DNA of 38,589 bases from Methanothrix sp. (GTDB taxonomy: Archaea > Halobacteriota > Methanosarcinia > Methanotrichales > Methanotrichaceae). A program made the translations under genes and the position numbers. This document shows, one piece after another, positions 29,118 through 38,519 of the stretch. Positions within the stretch are counted from its first letter, which is position 1; every line of letters begins with the position of its first letter. Location of the stretch: assembly GCA_030372945.1 (NCBI GenBank), contig JAUCQD010000173.1, forward strand, positions 1-38,589, read 5' to 3'. The notes under the pieces were generated by a model that was given only the letters and a program-made list of their open reading frames with translations, had not been told where the DNA came from and made no database searches.

Positions 29118-30455
29118 TTAGGCTTCCAGCAGCCTTCTCTGGCTGAAGTCGAACTTGTTGGCCTTGCTTATGTATGATGCCACTTCCTTCACTCCGGCCC
29201 AGCCTGCATAGCGAAAGGCTCCTCTCCACACCCGTGCAGATGTGCGCAGGGGCATGGTCCAGGGATAAACCTGCTTAAACGACCAGTCCAGAATGCCCGG
29301 AATCTCATCTGGTTTTATGTTTGGATGGTTCCAGACAAGGTTTTTGCCATCATAATGATGCCAGTCCCAGTCCCAGATGCCGTACTTCTCCTCGATCTCA
29401 TTCCAGAGAGGTGTCTGTGGCAGCGGTGTTAATACGCAGATCTGGGTGATGTCAAGCTTCAATGCAGCCAGTTTTGGGATATCGATTTTAAGCGATTGCC
29501 TGGTATCGTCTTCAAAGCCGATCATGTAATAGCCAACTGTGCCAAGGCCGTGCTTTTGAAGCAGGTGCACAGTCTCAAGGATGTCTTCAGTGCCTTCTTT
29601 CTTCTTTATGTCGTCCAATCGTTCCTGATGCAGGTTCTCAATGCCAATCGCTGCTCCTCCGAAGCCCGATACGCGCTTCCCGTTTCTCTTTCTCTTCTCC
29701 GCCCATTCGTCGATCATTCTTCGCAGATAATCAGCTCTCGCCATGCAGCCCCAGACCATGCCGTACTTGTCCAGCAGCTCCACAACTGCATCCGCATGAC
29801 GGCGGTTGCAACCGAAGTTCTCATCCTCTATCAGGACAACGTTGATGCCGTGCTCTTTGTAGTAGGCAAGCAGTCGCTCGATGCTCTTTAGGGAAATTGT
29901 GTTGGGCTTATTGCAGAACACTGGGGTCTGGCAGAATTTGCATCCAACTGGGCAGCCGCGTGTGGTGAACATGATGCCGTAAACGTTCAGCTTTATGCCA
30001 AAAGGCGAGTTGAGATACTCGATGAGCGGCGGATGAATGATCTCCTTGATTTGCCTACCAAAATAAGAAGCTACTTGCTGTTCAGCATAACCCACGAAAA
30101 CCTTGTCGAACTCCTCATGGATCTCTGGAGTAAGAGCGCCATAGTTTCCAGCCCAGATCTCGCCAACGGGTGCATTGCGCGCTGCCTTGACCATCTCCAG
30201 GGCCTCATGGGTCTCATTGAGATAGAACGATATGCCCACCACATCCCAGCCCTCTTCTAGCTTCTTGCAGTACTCATCCCATGTGGGAAACTCTAAGATC
30301 TCCAGCTCGGGGATATTCTGCTTGAGGAAGCGCAGGCCAAAGGACTGAATGCGTGGCCAGTAGAATCTGAACCATGATCGGGTATTGGCTCCAATGTAGT
30401 CATAGGGCTCTGAGGCCCTTTTGTAAACGGTTGCGAACAGAACTCTGGGGGCCAT
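29118..30455 (-). CDS. B12-binding-domain radical SAM protein
   Basis: WDVVGISFYLNETHEALEMVKAAR..., CPVGCKFCQTP (CxxxCxxC), LIEDENFG, IGIENLHQERLDDIKKKEG; ends immediately before the ATG of the downstream paralogous-type gene. Confidence 0.9.
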   Translation of the reverse strand: MAPRVLFATVYKRASEPYDYIGANTRSWFRFYWPRIQSFGLRFLKQNIPELEILEFPTWDEYCKKLEEGWDVVGISFYLNETHEALEMVKAARNAPVGEIWAGNYGALTPEIHEEFDKVFVGYAEQQVASYFGRQIKEIIHPPLIEYLNSPFGIKLNVYGIMFTTRGCPVGCKFCQTPVFCNKPNTISLKSIERLLAYYKEHGINVVLIEDENFGCNRRHADAVVELLDKYGMVWGCMARADYLRRMIDEWAEKRKRNGKRVSGFGGAAIGIENLHQERLDDIKKKEGTEDILETVHLLQKHGLGTVGYYMIGFEDDTRQSLKIDIPKLAALKLDITQICVLTPLPQTPLWNEIEEKYGIWDWDWHHYDGKNLVWNHPNIKPDEIPGILDWSFKQVYPWTMPLRTSARVWRGAFRYAGWAGVKEVASYISKANKFDFSQRRLLEA

Positions 30456-30534
30456 TAGTCGCTCTGTTTCGCCACATGAAGATTAATCTTACGATTAATT
30501 GCAGGTCGCCTCTTTCAGCATTCGCGCATCAGGC

Positions 30535-30840
30535 TCATGCATAACCATCCGTGCCCGAAGGGTTGTATTTCTCCATTCTCTCCTCTCTGTCTTTTTCAAT
30601 CTTGTCAATCTCTTTTTGAACTGTACGAAAGACCTCCAAGACGCCTGCATATCGCCCGGCAAACCAGCCACATGCAAAGACTTCAGCATTATCTGGCGTG
30701 ACCTCTGACTCTTCTATCAGCTTTTTTAGCCACTCATCTGGGCTATTGGACTTTGAAAATGAGGCTCTTACCTTCCTGGCGATCTCTTCTGCGCGCTCCT
30801 TGGACATGCCCAGTAGATCGTAAAGGGTGACGTCAGACAT
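30535..30840 (-). CDS. Small hypothetical protein (101 aa)
   Basis: MSDVTLYDLLGMSKERAEEIARKV...; intact, spaced 12 bp from the upstream DUF2240-like gene. Confidence 0.65.
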   Translation of the reverse strand: MSDVTLYDLLGMSKERAEEIARKVRASFSKSNSPDEWLKKLIEESEVTPDNAEVFACGWFAGRYAGVLEVFRTVQKEIDKIEKDREERMEKYNPSGTDGYA

Positions 30841-30852
30841 AAAAGACCGGGC

Positions 30853-31359
30853 TCAATGTGCTTTCTGATCTTGCTGTGCTCTGGCCAGGAGGTTTCGATA
30901 GGCCTCTTCTGCCAGGCTGCTCACATCCAGGCCGAGCTCCCTTGCCAAAAGAAGGACCACGGCATCCAGCTCTACCAATTTCTGTAATGAATCCTGTCTC
31001 TCATTGGCCAGGGCTATCACCTCCTTCCTGCTCATGCCCGTCTGGGAGGTGATGAGCCGAATTCCGCGATCCAAAATGCCCTCATCTGTGGTTGGTTTGA
31101 ATCCTACTGGCACATCCACAGCCCCGGCATCGAATGTGGCAAAGACCATGTCGCCGTCGATCCTCACCAGGCCTTCTGATTCCGCCTCTCTTAGCAAAGA
31201 GCGCACTTTCTCGGGCGGGCCCCATTTCATGTCCAGGTACAATGCAAATATGAAGTCGCTGATCTTAAGGCTCTTCTTGCCGCGCTTCTTGAAGGGCGTG
31301 GCCACTAGAAAGGCTTTTTCTCGATCCAAGGATACACCCGATATCCTGTTTTGAGACAT
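30853..31359 (-). CDS. DUF2240-family protein
   Basis: EKAFLVATPFKKRGKKSLKISDFIFALYLDMKWGPPEKVRSLLREAESEGLVRIDGD and GMSRKEVIALANERQ; family assignment from recall. Confidence 0.75.
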   Translation of the reverse strand: MSQNRISGVSLDREKAFLVATPFKKRGKKSLKISDFIFALYLDMKWGPPEKVRSLLREAESEGLVRIDGDMVFATFDAGAVDVPVGFKPTTDEGILDRGIRLITSQTGMSRKEVIALANERQDSLQKLVELDAVVLLLARELGLDVSSLAEEAYRNLLARAQQDQKAH

Positions 31360-31468
31360 AACAGATATAAACTAGCCTGCCCAAGAGCAACCAAATTTAT
31401 TTATCACTTGGGGACGTGGTTTATAATAACTGTGAAAAAATCCGGCACATGCCATCGTGTGGTGTTAG

Positions 31469-33049
31469 ATGAGGCAAATATACCCTATAGTTATTCTAAT
31501 TCTGCTGATCAGCTTGGGCGCTGCCCAGCTGGCGCCAGATAAGGAGAAGTTCGATGTTGTGCTCCATCCAGGGGAGGTGGAGGAGAGGACGCTAAAGTTG
31601 ACCAATGTGGGCGACGCGCCCATTTTCAAAATCACAGGCACTCAGGTGAGCGGAAGTGCTAAGGACTTTATAATCTTGAGCATGCCTGAACAAAAACCTC
31701 TAAAGCCACAGGACGAGGCGGAGATAAAGGTCTACTTCGCAGTCCCACAGGAGACAAAGCCAGGGTCCTATACCGGATTCATGTATCTACTGGACAACAC
31801 GCCTCCCACCATGCCCGTGAGAATTGAGTTCAATGTGAAGATCGTAGGTCAGGAGAGCTACGGCCTCAGCATGACCATCGACGACGCCAAGTCTGCATCT
31901 CTCACTGCCAAAGCAGAAGACATCGCGCAGTTCGAGCTGGCTGTAAAAAACCTGGGGTTGTTCAGAGATGTAGCACATATCGACTCCTCCCCATTGCCTG
32001 ATGGCTGGAGCGTGACACTGCTCGATGGAGAAGAGGAGGTCTCCTTGCCATACGATGTATCTTTGGACTCCGGCACAACCCATTTTATGAAGTTGCAGAT
32101 ACAAACAACTGAACCGGGAAAGATGGGCGAGCTGCAGATAACTGCTACATCTTTGGGCAACCGCTCCCTAAACGACACAGTCAATGCCAGCGTTGAGTTT
32201 GGCATGGCCGTCAGGGGCTACCGCGTCGATATCGAGGTTCCAGATAGGATCGTAGCCAATAAGACCTACAAAGGCTCATTTAGCGTCATACTCGATGTCA
32301 AGGAGAAGGTGCTGGTCGGAATAGCAACGCCGTCGGAGCTGATGGTCATTCCTCAGGCCCAGGTAGTGGAAGTCAATCCGGAAAAGCCTGGCGTTGCCAA
32401 CTTCACCATGCTGGCATCTCAAACTGGGGATTATCCGATTATTTTCAGGCTTATCGATTCCAATGGCATTCCCATGCCACAGGAGATGACCTCAATCAAA
32501 GTGGTGCAGCCCGAGGGAGTGGCGGTCCTGACAGGGGAAGATCTCCAGTACAGCACAGTGGCATCCTTGTGCGCGCCAGCTAATAGATCGGTGGCCATCA
32601 TCACAGTTCCTCCAGGCAAGCTCAGCGATAAGGATCGAGAATGGCTACAGGACTTCGCCAGAGTTGTGATCTTTGGCAACCACACGGTAGTCTCTATGGA
32701 TGCCGAAAAAGCCCTTGACGGCGTCGAGATCAAGCGCATTCAGGGAGCTGGTCTGTTTGAAGAATGCTGGCTATTCACAGCTGAGATGTGGCAGGATGGA
32801 ATCTCCGAGGTTGTCTTATCAAGTCCCAAACCAGTGGATATATTCAGGGCTTACCAGGTGGCCAAGAACGGTAGCCTGCCTTTGATAATATGCGAGGGTA
32901 ATGTGACAGAAGCTACTAGATACGCAATCAAAGACCTGACCAAACGCAATGTTACTCTCTCCAAGGCTTTGATAGTGGGAGACATTTTAGAGGCGAATTC
33001 TAGAGCGCTGCAAGATGCTGGCGTCTTGATGGAGAAGGTGAGAGCTTGA
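31469..33049 (+). CDS. Secreted surface protein with NEW3-like beta domains and a C-terminal cell-wall-binding-repeat-like region
   Basis: Signal peptide MRQIYPIVILILLISLGAAQ; LTNVGDAPIFKITGTQVSG...; FELAVKNLGLFRDVAHIDSSPLPDGWSVTLLDG; C-terminus FRAYQVAKNGSLPLIICEGNVTEATRYAIKDLTKRNVTLSKALIVGD. Confidence 0.72.
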   Translation: MRQIYPIVILILLISLGAAQLAPDKEKFDVVLHPGEVEERTLKLTNVGDAPIFKITGTQVSGSAKDFIILSMPEQKPLKPQDEAEIKVYFAVPQETKPGSYTGFMYLLDNTPPTMPVRIEFNVKIVGQESYGLSMTIDDAKSASLTAKAEDIAQFELAVKNLGLFRDVAHIDSSPLPDGWSVTLLDGEEEVSLPYDVSLDSGTTHFMKLQIQTTEPGKMGELQITATSLGNRSLNDTVNASVEFGMAVRGYRVDIEVPDRIVANKTYKGSFSVILDVKEKVLVGIATPSELMVIPQAQVVEVNPEKPGVANFTMLASQTGDYPIIFRLIDSNGIPMPQEMTSIKVVQPEGVAVLTGEDLQYSTVASLCAPANRSVAIITVPPGKLSDKDREWLQDFARVVIFGNHTVVSMDAEKALDGVEIKRIQGAGLFEECWLFTAEMWQDGISEVVLSSPKPVDIFRAYQVAKNGSLPLIICEGNVTEATRYAIKDLTKRNVTLSKALIVGDILEANSRALQDAGVLMEKVRA

Positions 33050-36000
33050 GGCTGCTCAGAGTAGTATTAACCATAGCGGTTTTGACCAGTGCAATGCTTC
33101 TTGCAGCCGCTGATCTGGAACGCGGTGTGAAAGGTGATGTAGACGATCTGATCCTGGTAGGTGCGTACGACTGGCATGCATCAGTTGCAGCCACGCCACT
33201 TGCCATTTGGTCTGATGACAACAAGACCATCACGAAAACGCTGTTGATTCTGCCAAAGGACGTAAACGCCGGCGATAGAAATGGCTGGGTCGAAGAGAGC
33301 GATCTGGATAAATATGGAGCCTCAGCCATACTGGGCACATTCAAAGCAGCCAATGTCACGGCCATCACAATTCACGGTGAAGGAGATCAGGTCAAGGCAC
33401 TGGTGGAGGCAGCTCATAAGAATGGGATGAGTGCATATGTTACTGCATCTCTGGAGATTCCTCTGATCTCAGAGCCCCAGACGAATGAGATTGAGGCTGT
33501 GCCAGAGGCAAAGGCTGCGCTCCTCGCAGAGGCCGGCCTGAAAGGCGCAACTCCAGATGAGTCACGAATAGATCCGAGCTGGTTGCAGGTTGCCAATCCC
33601 GAGACTGGAGGCAATGCGAGTTACTTTTGTCCTGCCAATTCAGAGGTGCGGGATTATCTCTACAACAAGATCGAGGCTTTGATTGACGACTATAAAGTCG
33701 ATGGTGTGGTGCTTTACAAATTCGGATTCCAGGATGAGAATTACTGCTTTTGCGACGTCTGCAAAGAGAAGTTCTACAAGGACACAGGCATTGACATCAC
33801 TAGAGTCAAAGCCAACAGCTACAACCTTGATCGGTGGAACAGGTGGAAGCAGGAACAGATCTTGCAGATCGTTGATGAATCCAAAAACATAACATCCGAT
33901 TTGGGTCCGGTGAAGCTGGGCGTTGCTGTAGACAATCCCTTTGATCGCAATCAAGGATACAATTACGCAGAAATAGCCAAGAAGGTCGACTTTACCTTTA
34001 TCACACCTCTCTCTGCCCAGGATGCACAACTTGCAGCAAGCATGAGCAATAAGCCAACCTATGTCAGGCTGAGCGATGACTACGTGGGCTACGTCCTCTC
34101 CACTCAAAATGTGGATGGTGCCGTAAGGTACATCGAGGACCTCACCAAAGCTGGAATCAAAGGAGTGGCCTTTGAATACGATGTAGTTTATACGCCCCTG
34201 TGGTCAGAGCTGGAGCCTCCATCATCAGCGGCTCGCTGGCTGATTCAGCAACTGGGCGGAAGATCGCTTGCAATTGGCAATGTATCCTGGAAGAGCGACA
34301 CAAAGCTGGAAGCCAACAACAGTTATGATATGGCAGAGAAGATCAGCCGCTACTGGAAGAGTTCACCGGGAACAGTGATAGTGGGCGAAAACTACAGCGC
34401 AGCTTTGCAGGCAGCCCCAATTGCATCCTATCTCAACTGGCCATTGCTCTTTGTGAATGACGAGCTCCCCGAGGAGACAGCGACGGCACTTAGGCGCCTC
34501 AGTGCGAAGGAGGTTGTGATAGTAGGTCCTGTCTCGGAGAAGGTGAGACAGAACCTGACGGAGATGAATATAACCATTCTGAATGGCAACGCCGAGCTCC
34601 TGATCAAAGAGATGAAGGATAGGGGCCAAAGTCCTGATATGGTGGTCATGACCAACTCGCATGACCTGTCACTGCTGCCCCCCTCGCCTGATCCTGTGGT
34701 CGAACGTGCCTATGTCGAGGATCTTCAAGTTAGAACTGAGGCGAGCCCGGGCCAAATTCCGGCAGAGGAGCTTGGTGAGATAGTCAGGCTCAATGTAACT
34801 CTTACAAACACAGGCTCAAAGGACCTGACAAGCGTACGCCTGATGGACATATTCCCAATGGGAAGGCTCATCAAATGGCCCAGAGCAAGTAAGGGTGAAG
34901 TGAATGTTACTGATCCGTATACGGGATTGCCGACGGACGCTAACAGCGCATTCCTCAATGGGTCATTGCTACGCTGGAATCTGGTCAGGCTTAGGCCGGA
35001 AGAGTCTGCCACTTTGAACCTTGAGGTCGAGTTCTTGTATCCTATGGACTCTGGCTGGAAGCAGCGCCTGGATACCGGCGCGACTGCGGCCTACGAGGGA
35101 TTTTCCTATAACCACACGCTCGAGAATACTGATGACTGGCCAGTTGTCAATCTGACCTATCCCACATGGATCTACTCTGGCAGAGCAAACATATCATGGA
35201 ACCTCGACAAAGATGCAAGTTACACATCACTAAACCTATACAGCCCTGATGGAAGGGAAGGCAGCGTTGAGATCACAGATATTGCGCCGGACAAGCTTTA
35301 CAATCTGAGAGTGCAGCTCCTGACGCCAGGGGTCTGGAAGTTCAACATAGAGGCAGGAGATGGATATACCCACAGAACTGAGAATTATAGCATCGATGTG
35401 CGGTCGAACACAGATCCTGTGAACATAACTGCCTTCAGCCATACCAAAGTGCCAAGATTGTCGATGGTCGCATCTCAAGCAGCTTCAGCTCACAAGGCCC
35501 TGCTGCTGGATGTGGCCAAGGATCCACAACAGATAGATCCCTTAAACGAGGAGGCATCACTAAACCAGAAGGTCGATGACCTAGAGCTCTCGCCCAAATA
35601 CCTGATGGTTGTGGGGGATCCAGGGTCAATGCCGTTCATATCCACAGGCCTTGTCCAGAAATTGACAAGCGTCATGGAGTATGAGATCTACAGGGACTAT
35701 CAACTGCCCGAGGAATTCGACAATTACAGCAATGTGGCTGTAGGTAGAATCATGGGACTTTCCGTTTATGATGCATCTCAGCTCCTAGCCCGTACCCTGG
35801 CATATGATCGTCTAAGTGGTTCCTGGAAGAGCAACGGCCTTGTCATATCTTCGCCGCCTCTCTCATATCCCCAGGCTCCGATTGCTGCAAGCATCAGAGA
35901 CTACCTGCAAGAAGCAGGGCTTGCTGTCAAAGATCTGCGATACGAAGAGGCTACATATCAGCAGGCTGTCTCGCAGATGAACAATGGTCAAAATATTGTG

Positions 36001-37392
36001 CATTTCGATCATCATGGCAATGAAGAATCATGGGCGCTGTCTGAGTGGTCGAGCATGGACCCGACTTTGACTGGTGCGCACGTAAGGGAGCTCGTCCTGT
36101 CGCCCCAGACCACTACATCATCGGCCTGCGTTACAGTGAACCTCAAGGGCTATTACCTCAACGTCAGCGGGACCAGGATGTACATACCCAAGAATATAGA
36201 GGACTCCATAGCCCTGGCATTCGTCCGGGCTGGCGCTGTAAATTATATTGGAGAATCTGCCTTATCCTGGATCTTCGTATCTGATGACTTCTTCAAGCAG
36301 TTCTATCAGTCTCTTGTTTTTGAGAACGCAACAGTTGGCCAAGCCCAGCTTGATGCAGACAACCTTTTCAAGCTTAAGTTCAGGGGGACTGAGAATCTAA
36401 AGGACATATCCAAATACGACGAAGAACTTCCCGACTGGGGAGAGACTGTGCAGCAGATGCTCAATCAAACAGCATACATGAACGTGATCATAGGGGACCC
36501 CAGCTTCCGGCCCAACCTTCCCAAATCTCCAGCTCTCCCTTACGCCACGGATGTCACGACTGCCAATGGCACAGCCAAGAACAAGACCACGCTGATGGCA
36601 TCTGTGACGCCAAAGAATGAGAGTGCGACAGACTGGATCTACTGGATAGAGACCGACAGCTCCTCCGGAGAGTTGAATCTCAATGCTCCCCCCGCTATCA
36701 TAGGCGAGGTGTCGCTGCCTAAAGACGCAGACAAGGTCGTCGTGAAAGAGATGGGCCTTGCGGTTTGGCATGATGAGATGATCGTCGGTGACCAAAAAAA
36801 AGTGATGTGGCCAATTGTTCGGCCACGGCTTGGTGAGACGAGGAGCTTCCAGATCGAATATGTTCTCGTCCCAGGCGAGGTTCAGGTGATTTGCGTCACT
36901 GCTGGCTGGAATGCAATCTCAGTCTACCTGAATCCAATTGACTCTTCGGCAAGCAAGTACCTGAAAAATAAGCCTTACAGGGGCATATTCTCAAGTGCTG
37001 CGAGCGGATGGTCATTCAGCACAAAGGATGCGGGCATGGTCAATGTCACGAAGTTCAAGCCTGGCGAAGGATACCTCATTGACAGCGCAGGGAACTTCAC
37101 CATGATGATCTCTGGCAAGCCTGTTGATCTGCCCTATCGCCTGGATCTGCATTCAGGATGGAATATGATCGGCCTGCCTGTGAACAGGACAGTGGGTATG
37201 AATAACATTACAGTAAATGCCGAGCATAAGAGATACACTTATCCTGAAGCAGTACAGAAGGGCCTGGTCTCTGCCTTTATCTGGAAGTATGAGGATGAGG
37301 GCTGGACGCACCTTGGAGAGAACGAGACACTTGAGCCTGGAAAGGCCTATTTGATCGAGGCCACGGGGGATGCCAAACTGGAGTTCCGCTAA
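33046..37392 (+). CDS. Giant secreted multidomain protein: glycoside-hydrolase-like barrel, cell-wall-binding-like region, C25/gingipain-like peptidase domain, C-terminal repeats
   Basis: Hydrophobic N-terminus LRLLRVVLTIAVLTSAMLLAAA (TTG start); DGVVLYKFGFQDENYCFCDVCKEKF; ELPEETATALRRLSAKEVVIVGPVSEKV; NIVHFDHHGNEESWAL ... TTTSSACVT; two GWN-type C-terminal repeats. Confidence 0.8.
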   Translation: MRLLRVVLTIAVLTSAMLLAAADLERGVKGDVDDLILVGAYDWHASVAATPLAIWSDDNKTITKTLLILPKDVNAGDRNGWVEESDLDKYGASAILGTFKAANVTAITIHGEGDQVKALVEAAHKNGMSAYVTASLEIPLISEPQTNEIEAVPEAKAALLAEAGLKGATPDESRIDPSWLQVANPETGGNASYFCPANSEVRDYLYNKIEALIDDYKVDGVVLYKFGFQDENYCFCDVCKEKFYKDTGIDITRVKANSYNLDRWNRWKQEQILQIVDESKNITSDLGPVKLGVAVDNPFDRNQGYNYAEIAKKVDFTFITPLSAQDAQLAASMSNKPTYVRLSDDYVGYVLSTQNVDGAVRYIEDLTKAGIKGVAFEYDVVYTPLWSELEPPSSAARWLIQQLGGRSLAIGNVSWKSDTKLEANNSYDMAEKISRYWKSSPGTVIVGENYSAALQAAPIASYLNWPLLFVNDELPEETATALRRLSAKEVVIVGPVSEKVRQNLTEMNITILNGNAELLIKEMKDRGQSPDMVVMTNSHDLSLLPPSPDPVVERAYVEDLQVRTEASPGQIPAEELGEIVRLNVTLTNTGSKDLTSVRLMDIFPMGRLIKWPRASKGEVNVTDPYTGLPTDANSAFLNGSLLRWNLVRLRPEESATLNLEVEFLYPMDSGWKQRLDTGATAAYEGFSYNHTLENTDDWPVVNLTYPTWIYSGRANISWNLDKDASYTSLNLYSPDGREGSVEITDIAPDKLYNLRVQLLTPGVWKFNIEAGDGYTHRTENYSIDVRSNTDPVNITAFSHTKVPRLSMVASQAASAHKALLLDVAKDPQQIDPLNEEASLNQKVDDLELSPKYLMVVGDPGSMPFISTGLVQKLTSVMEYEIYRDYQLPEEFDNYSNVAVGRIMGLSVYDASQLLARTLAYDRLSGSWKSNGLVISSPPLSYPQAPIAASIRDYLQEAGLAVKDLRYEEATYQQAVSQMNNGQNIVHFDHHGNEESWALSEWSSMDPTLTGAHVRELVLSPQTTTSSACVTVNLKGYYLNVSGTRMYIPKNIEDSIALAFVRAGAVNYIGESALSWIFVSDDFFKQFYQSLVFENATVGQAQLDADNLFKLKFRGTENLKDISKYDEELPDWGETVQQMLNQTAYMNVIIGDPSFRPNLPKSPALPYATDVTTANGTAKNKTTLMASVTPKNESATDWIYWIETDSSSGELNLNAPPAIIGEVSLPKDADKVVVKEMGLAVWHDEMIVGDQKKVMWPIVRPRLGETRSFQIEYVLVPGEVQVICVTAGWNAISVYLNPIDSSASKYLKNKPYRGIFSSAASGWSFSTKDAGMVNVTKFKPGEGYLIDSAGNFTMMISGKPVDLPYRLDLHSGWNMIGLPVNRTVGMNNITVNAEHKRYTYPEAVQKGLVSAFIWKYEDEGWTHLGENETLEPGKAYLIEATGDAKLEFR

Positions 37393-37402
37393 AAATTATT
37401 AT

Positions 37403-37451
37403 CCTCCGTGACTCTGTGGGATGTGCTGACTCAACCACAGGGGCACGGAGG
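37403..37451. repeat. Long inverted repeat / stem-loop between convergent genes
   Basis: CCTCCGTGACTCTGTGG (37403-37419) pairs with CCACAGGGGCACGGAGG (37435-37451), 15 of 17 positions, 15-nt loop. Confidence 0.75.
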
Positions 37452-37478
37452 AGATGATTTATTCCCGGATCTTGCTCC

Positions 37479-38519
37479 CTATGCGGGCTTCGTCTCGCCC
37501 ACCTCCGATAGATGGCGTCCTGCATAAAGAATTGCGGCAAATCCCAAGCTCATGGAGATCAAAGAGATCAGTCCACCCACAAATGGCAGCAGGAACATGA
37601 TATTAAGTATCACGAAGCCTATAACAAAGAGGACCAAGTTGCCGTATTTGAGCTTCAGATGCTCGCCTATCCATTTTCCTAGGCTGTAGGAGACAAAGGT
37701 TCCTGTGAGCATAAGGGCTGCGGCGAACAGAAGTGCACCTATCAGGGCAATGGGTATGCCCACGACAGTTATGGCCACCAGCAGCATGGCTATGAATGTT
37801 GCGATCATCAGTACGAAGCCAACGGCGGTCTTCAGAACGGGAGAGCTCCTGATCTCTCGATCTACAGCCATAAAGATGCCTGGCAGATATCTGACCAGAA
37901 TCAGTCCCAGGATGAAGTAGCCTAGAACTGTGAGAAGGCCAAAGATGCTAACCATCTCTTCGGACTTTGCTCTCTCTTCCTTGTGATCCTCTACCTTGTA
38001 GAAGTTCACTTTTCCAGCAGAGCCCGTGTCGCTGAACTGCCTGGAGCTTACGGTCAGGGTGCCGTTGATCTGTCCTGCATTGAAAACGCTACTCCCAGCG
38101 ATCAGAGCATCGCGACCGATGGTCTTGCCAGGAAGGATGTTCACCTGGCCACCAGCAGCCACCAGATTGGTACCTATTTTGCCGCCCAGGTTAATGTTCC
38201 CGCCAGCAACCACAAGTTTTCCGCCTACATCTGAATTGATGTAAACCTGTCCTCCGGCTGCGAAGACATCCCCCTTCACAGGCGCATTGATGTTGAGCGT
38301 TCCTCCTGCGGCCACGACTGAATCCACCGGAGCATTGATGTTAACAATGCTGCCTGCCGCGAAGACATCGTCCTCTACAGGGGTATCTATGGAGACTGTC
38401 TCTCCAGAGAAGGTCTGCAATGCCTGGCCGCTGCAAGAGAGCAAGAGAAGAGCCAGCAAAAGAAAAATAATTGCATATAATTTCATCCCATTCACCGACA
38501 ACATCTGGGATCTTCTCAA
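37479..38519 (-). CDS. Secreted bactofilin-like/polymer-forming beta-helix protein with C-terminal TM domain
   Basis: Signal peptide then short repeats GDVFAAGG.V.I...VGG.LVVAGG.I.L.GKIG.NLVAAGG; C-terminal hydrophobic helices. More likely start MKLYAIIFLLL at 38486. Confidence 0.78.
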   Translation of the reverse strand: MRRSQMLSVNGMKLYAIIFLLLALLLLSCSGQALQTFSGETVSIDTPVEDDVFAAGSIVNINAPVDSVVAAGGTLNINAPVKGDVFAAGGQVYINSDVGGKLVVAGGNINLGGKIGTNLVAAGGQVNILPGKTIGRDALIAGSSVFNAGQINGTLTVSSRQFSDTGSAGKVNFYKVEDHKEERAKSEEMVSIFGLLTVLGYFILGLILVRYLPGIFMAVDREIRSSPVLKTAVGFVLMIATFIAMLLVAITVVGIPIALIGALLFAAALMLTGTFVSYSLGKWIGEHLKLKYGNLVLFVIGFVILNIMFLLPFVGGLISLISMSLGFAAILYAGRHLSEVGETKPA

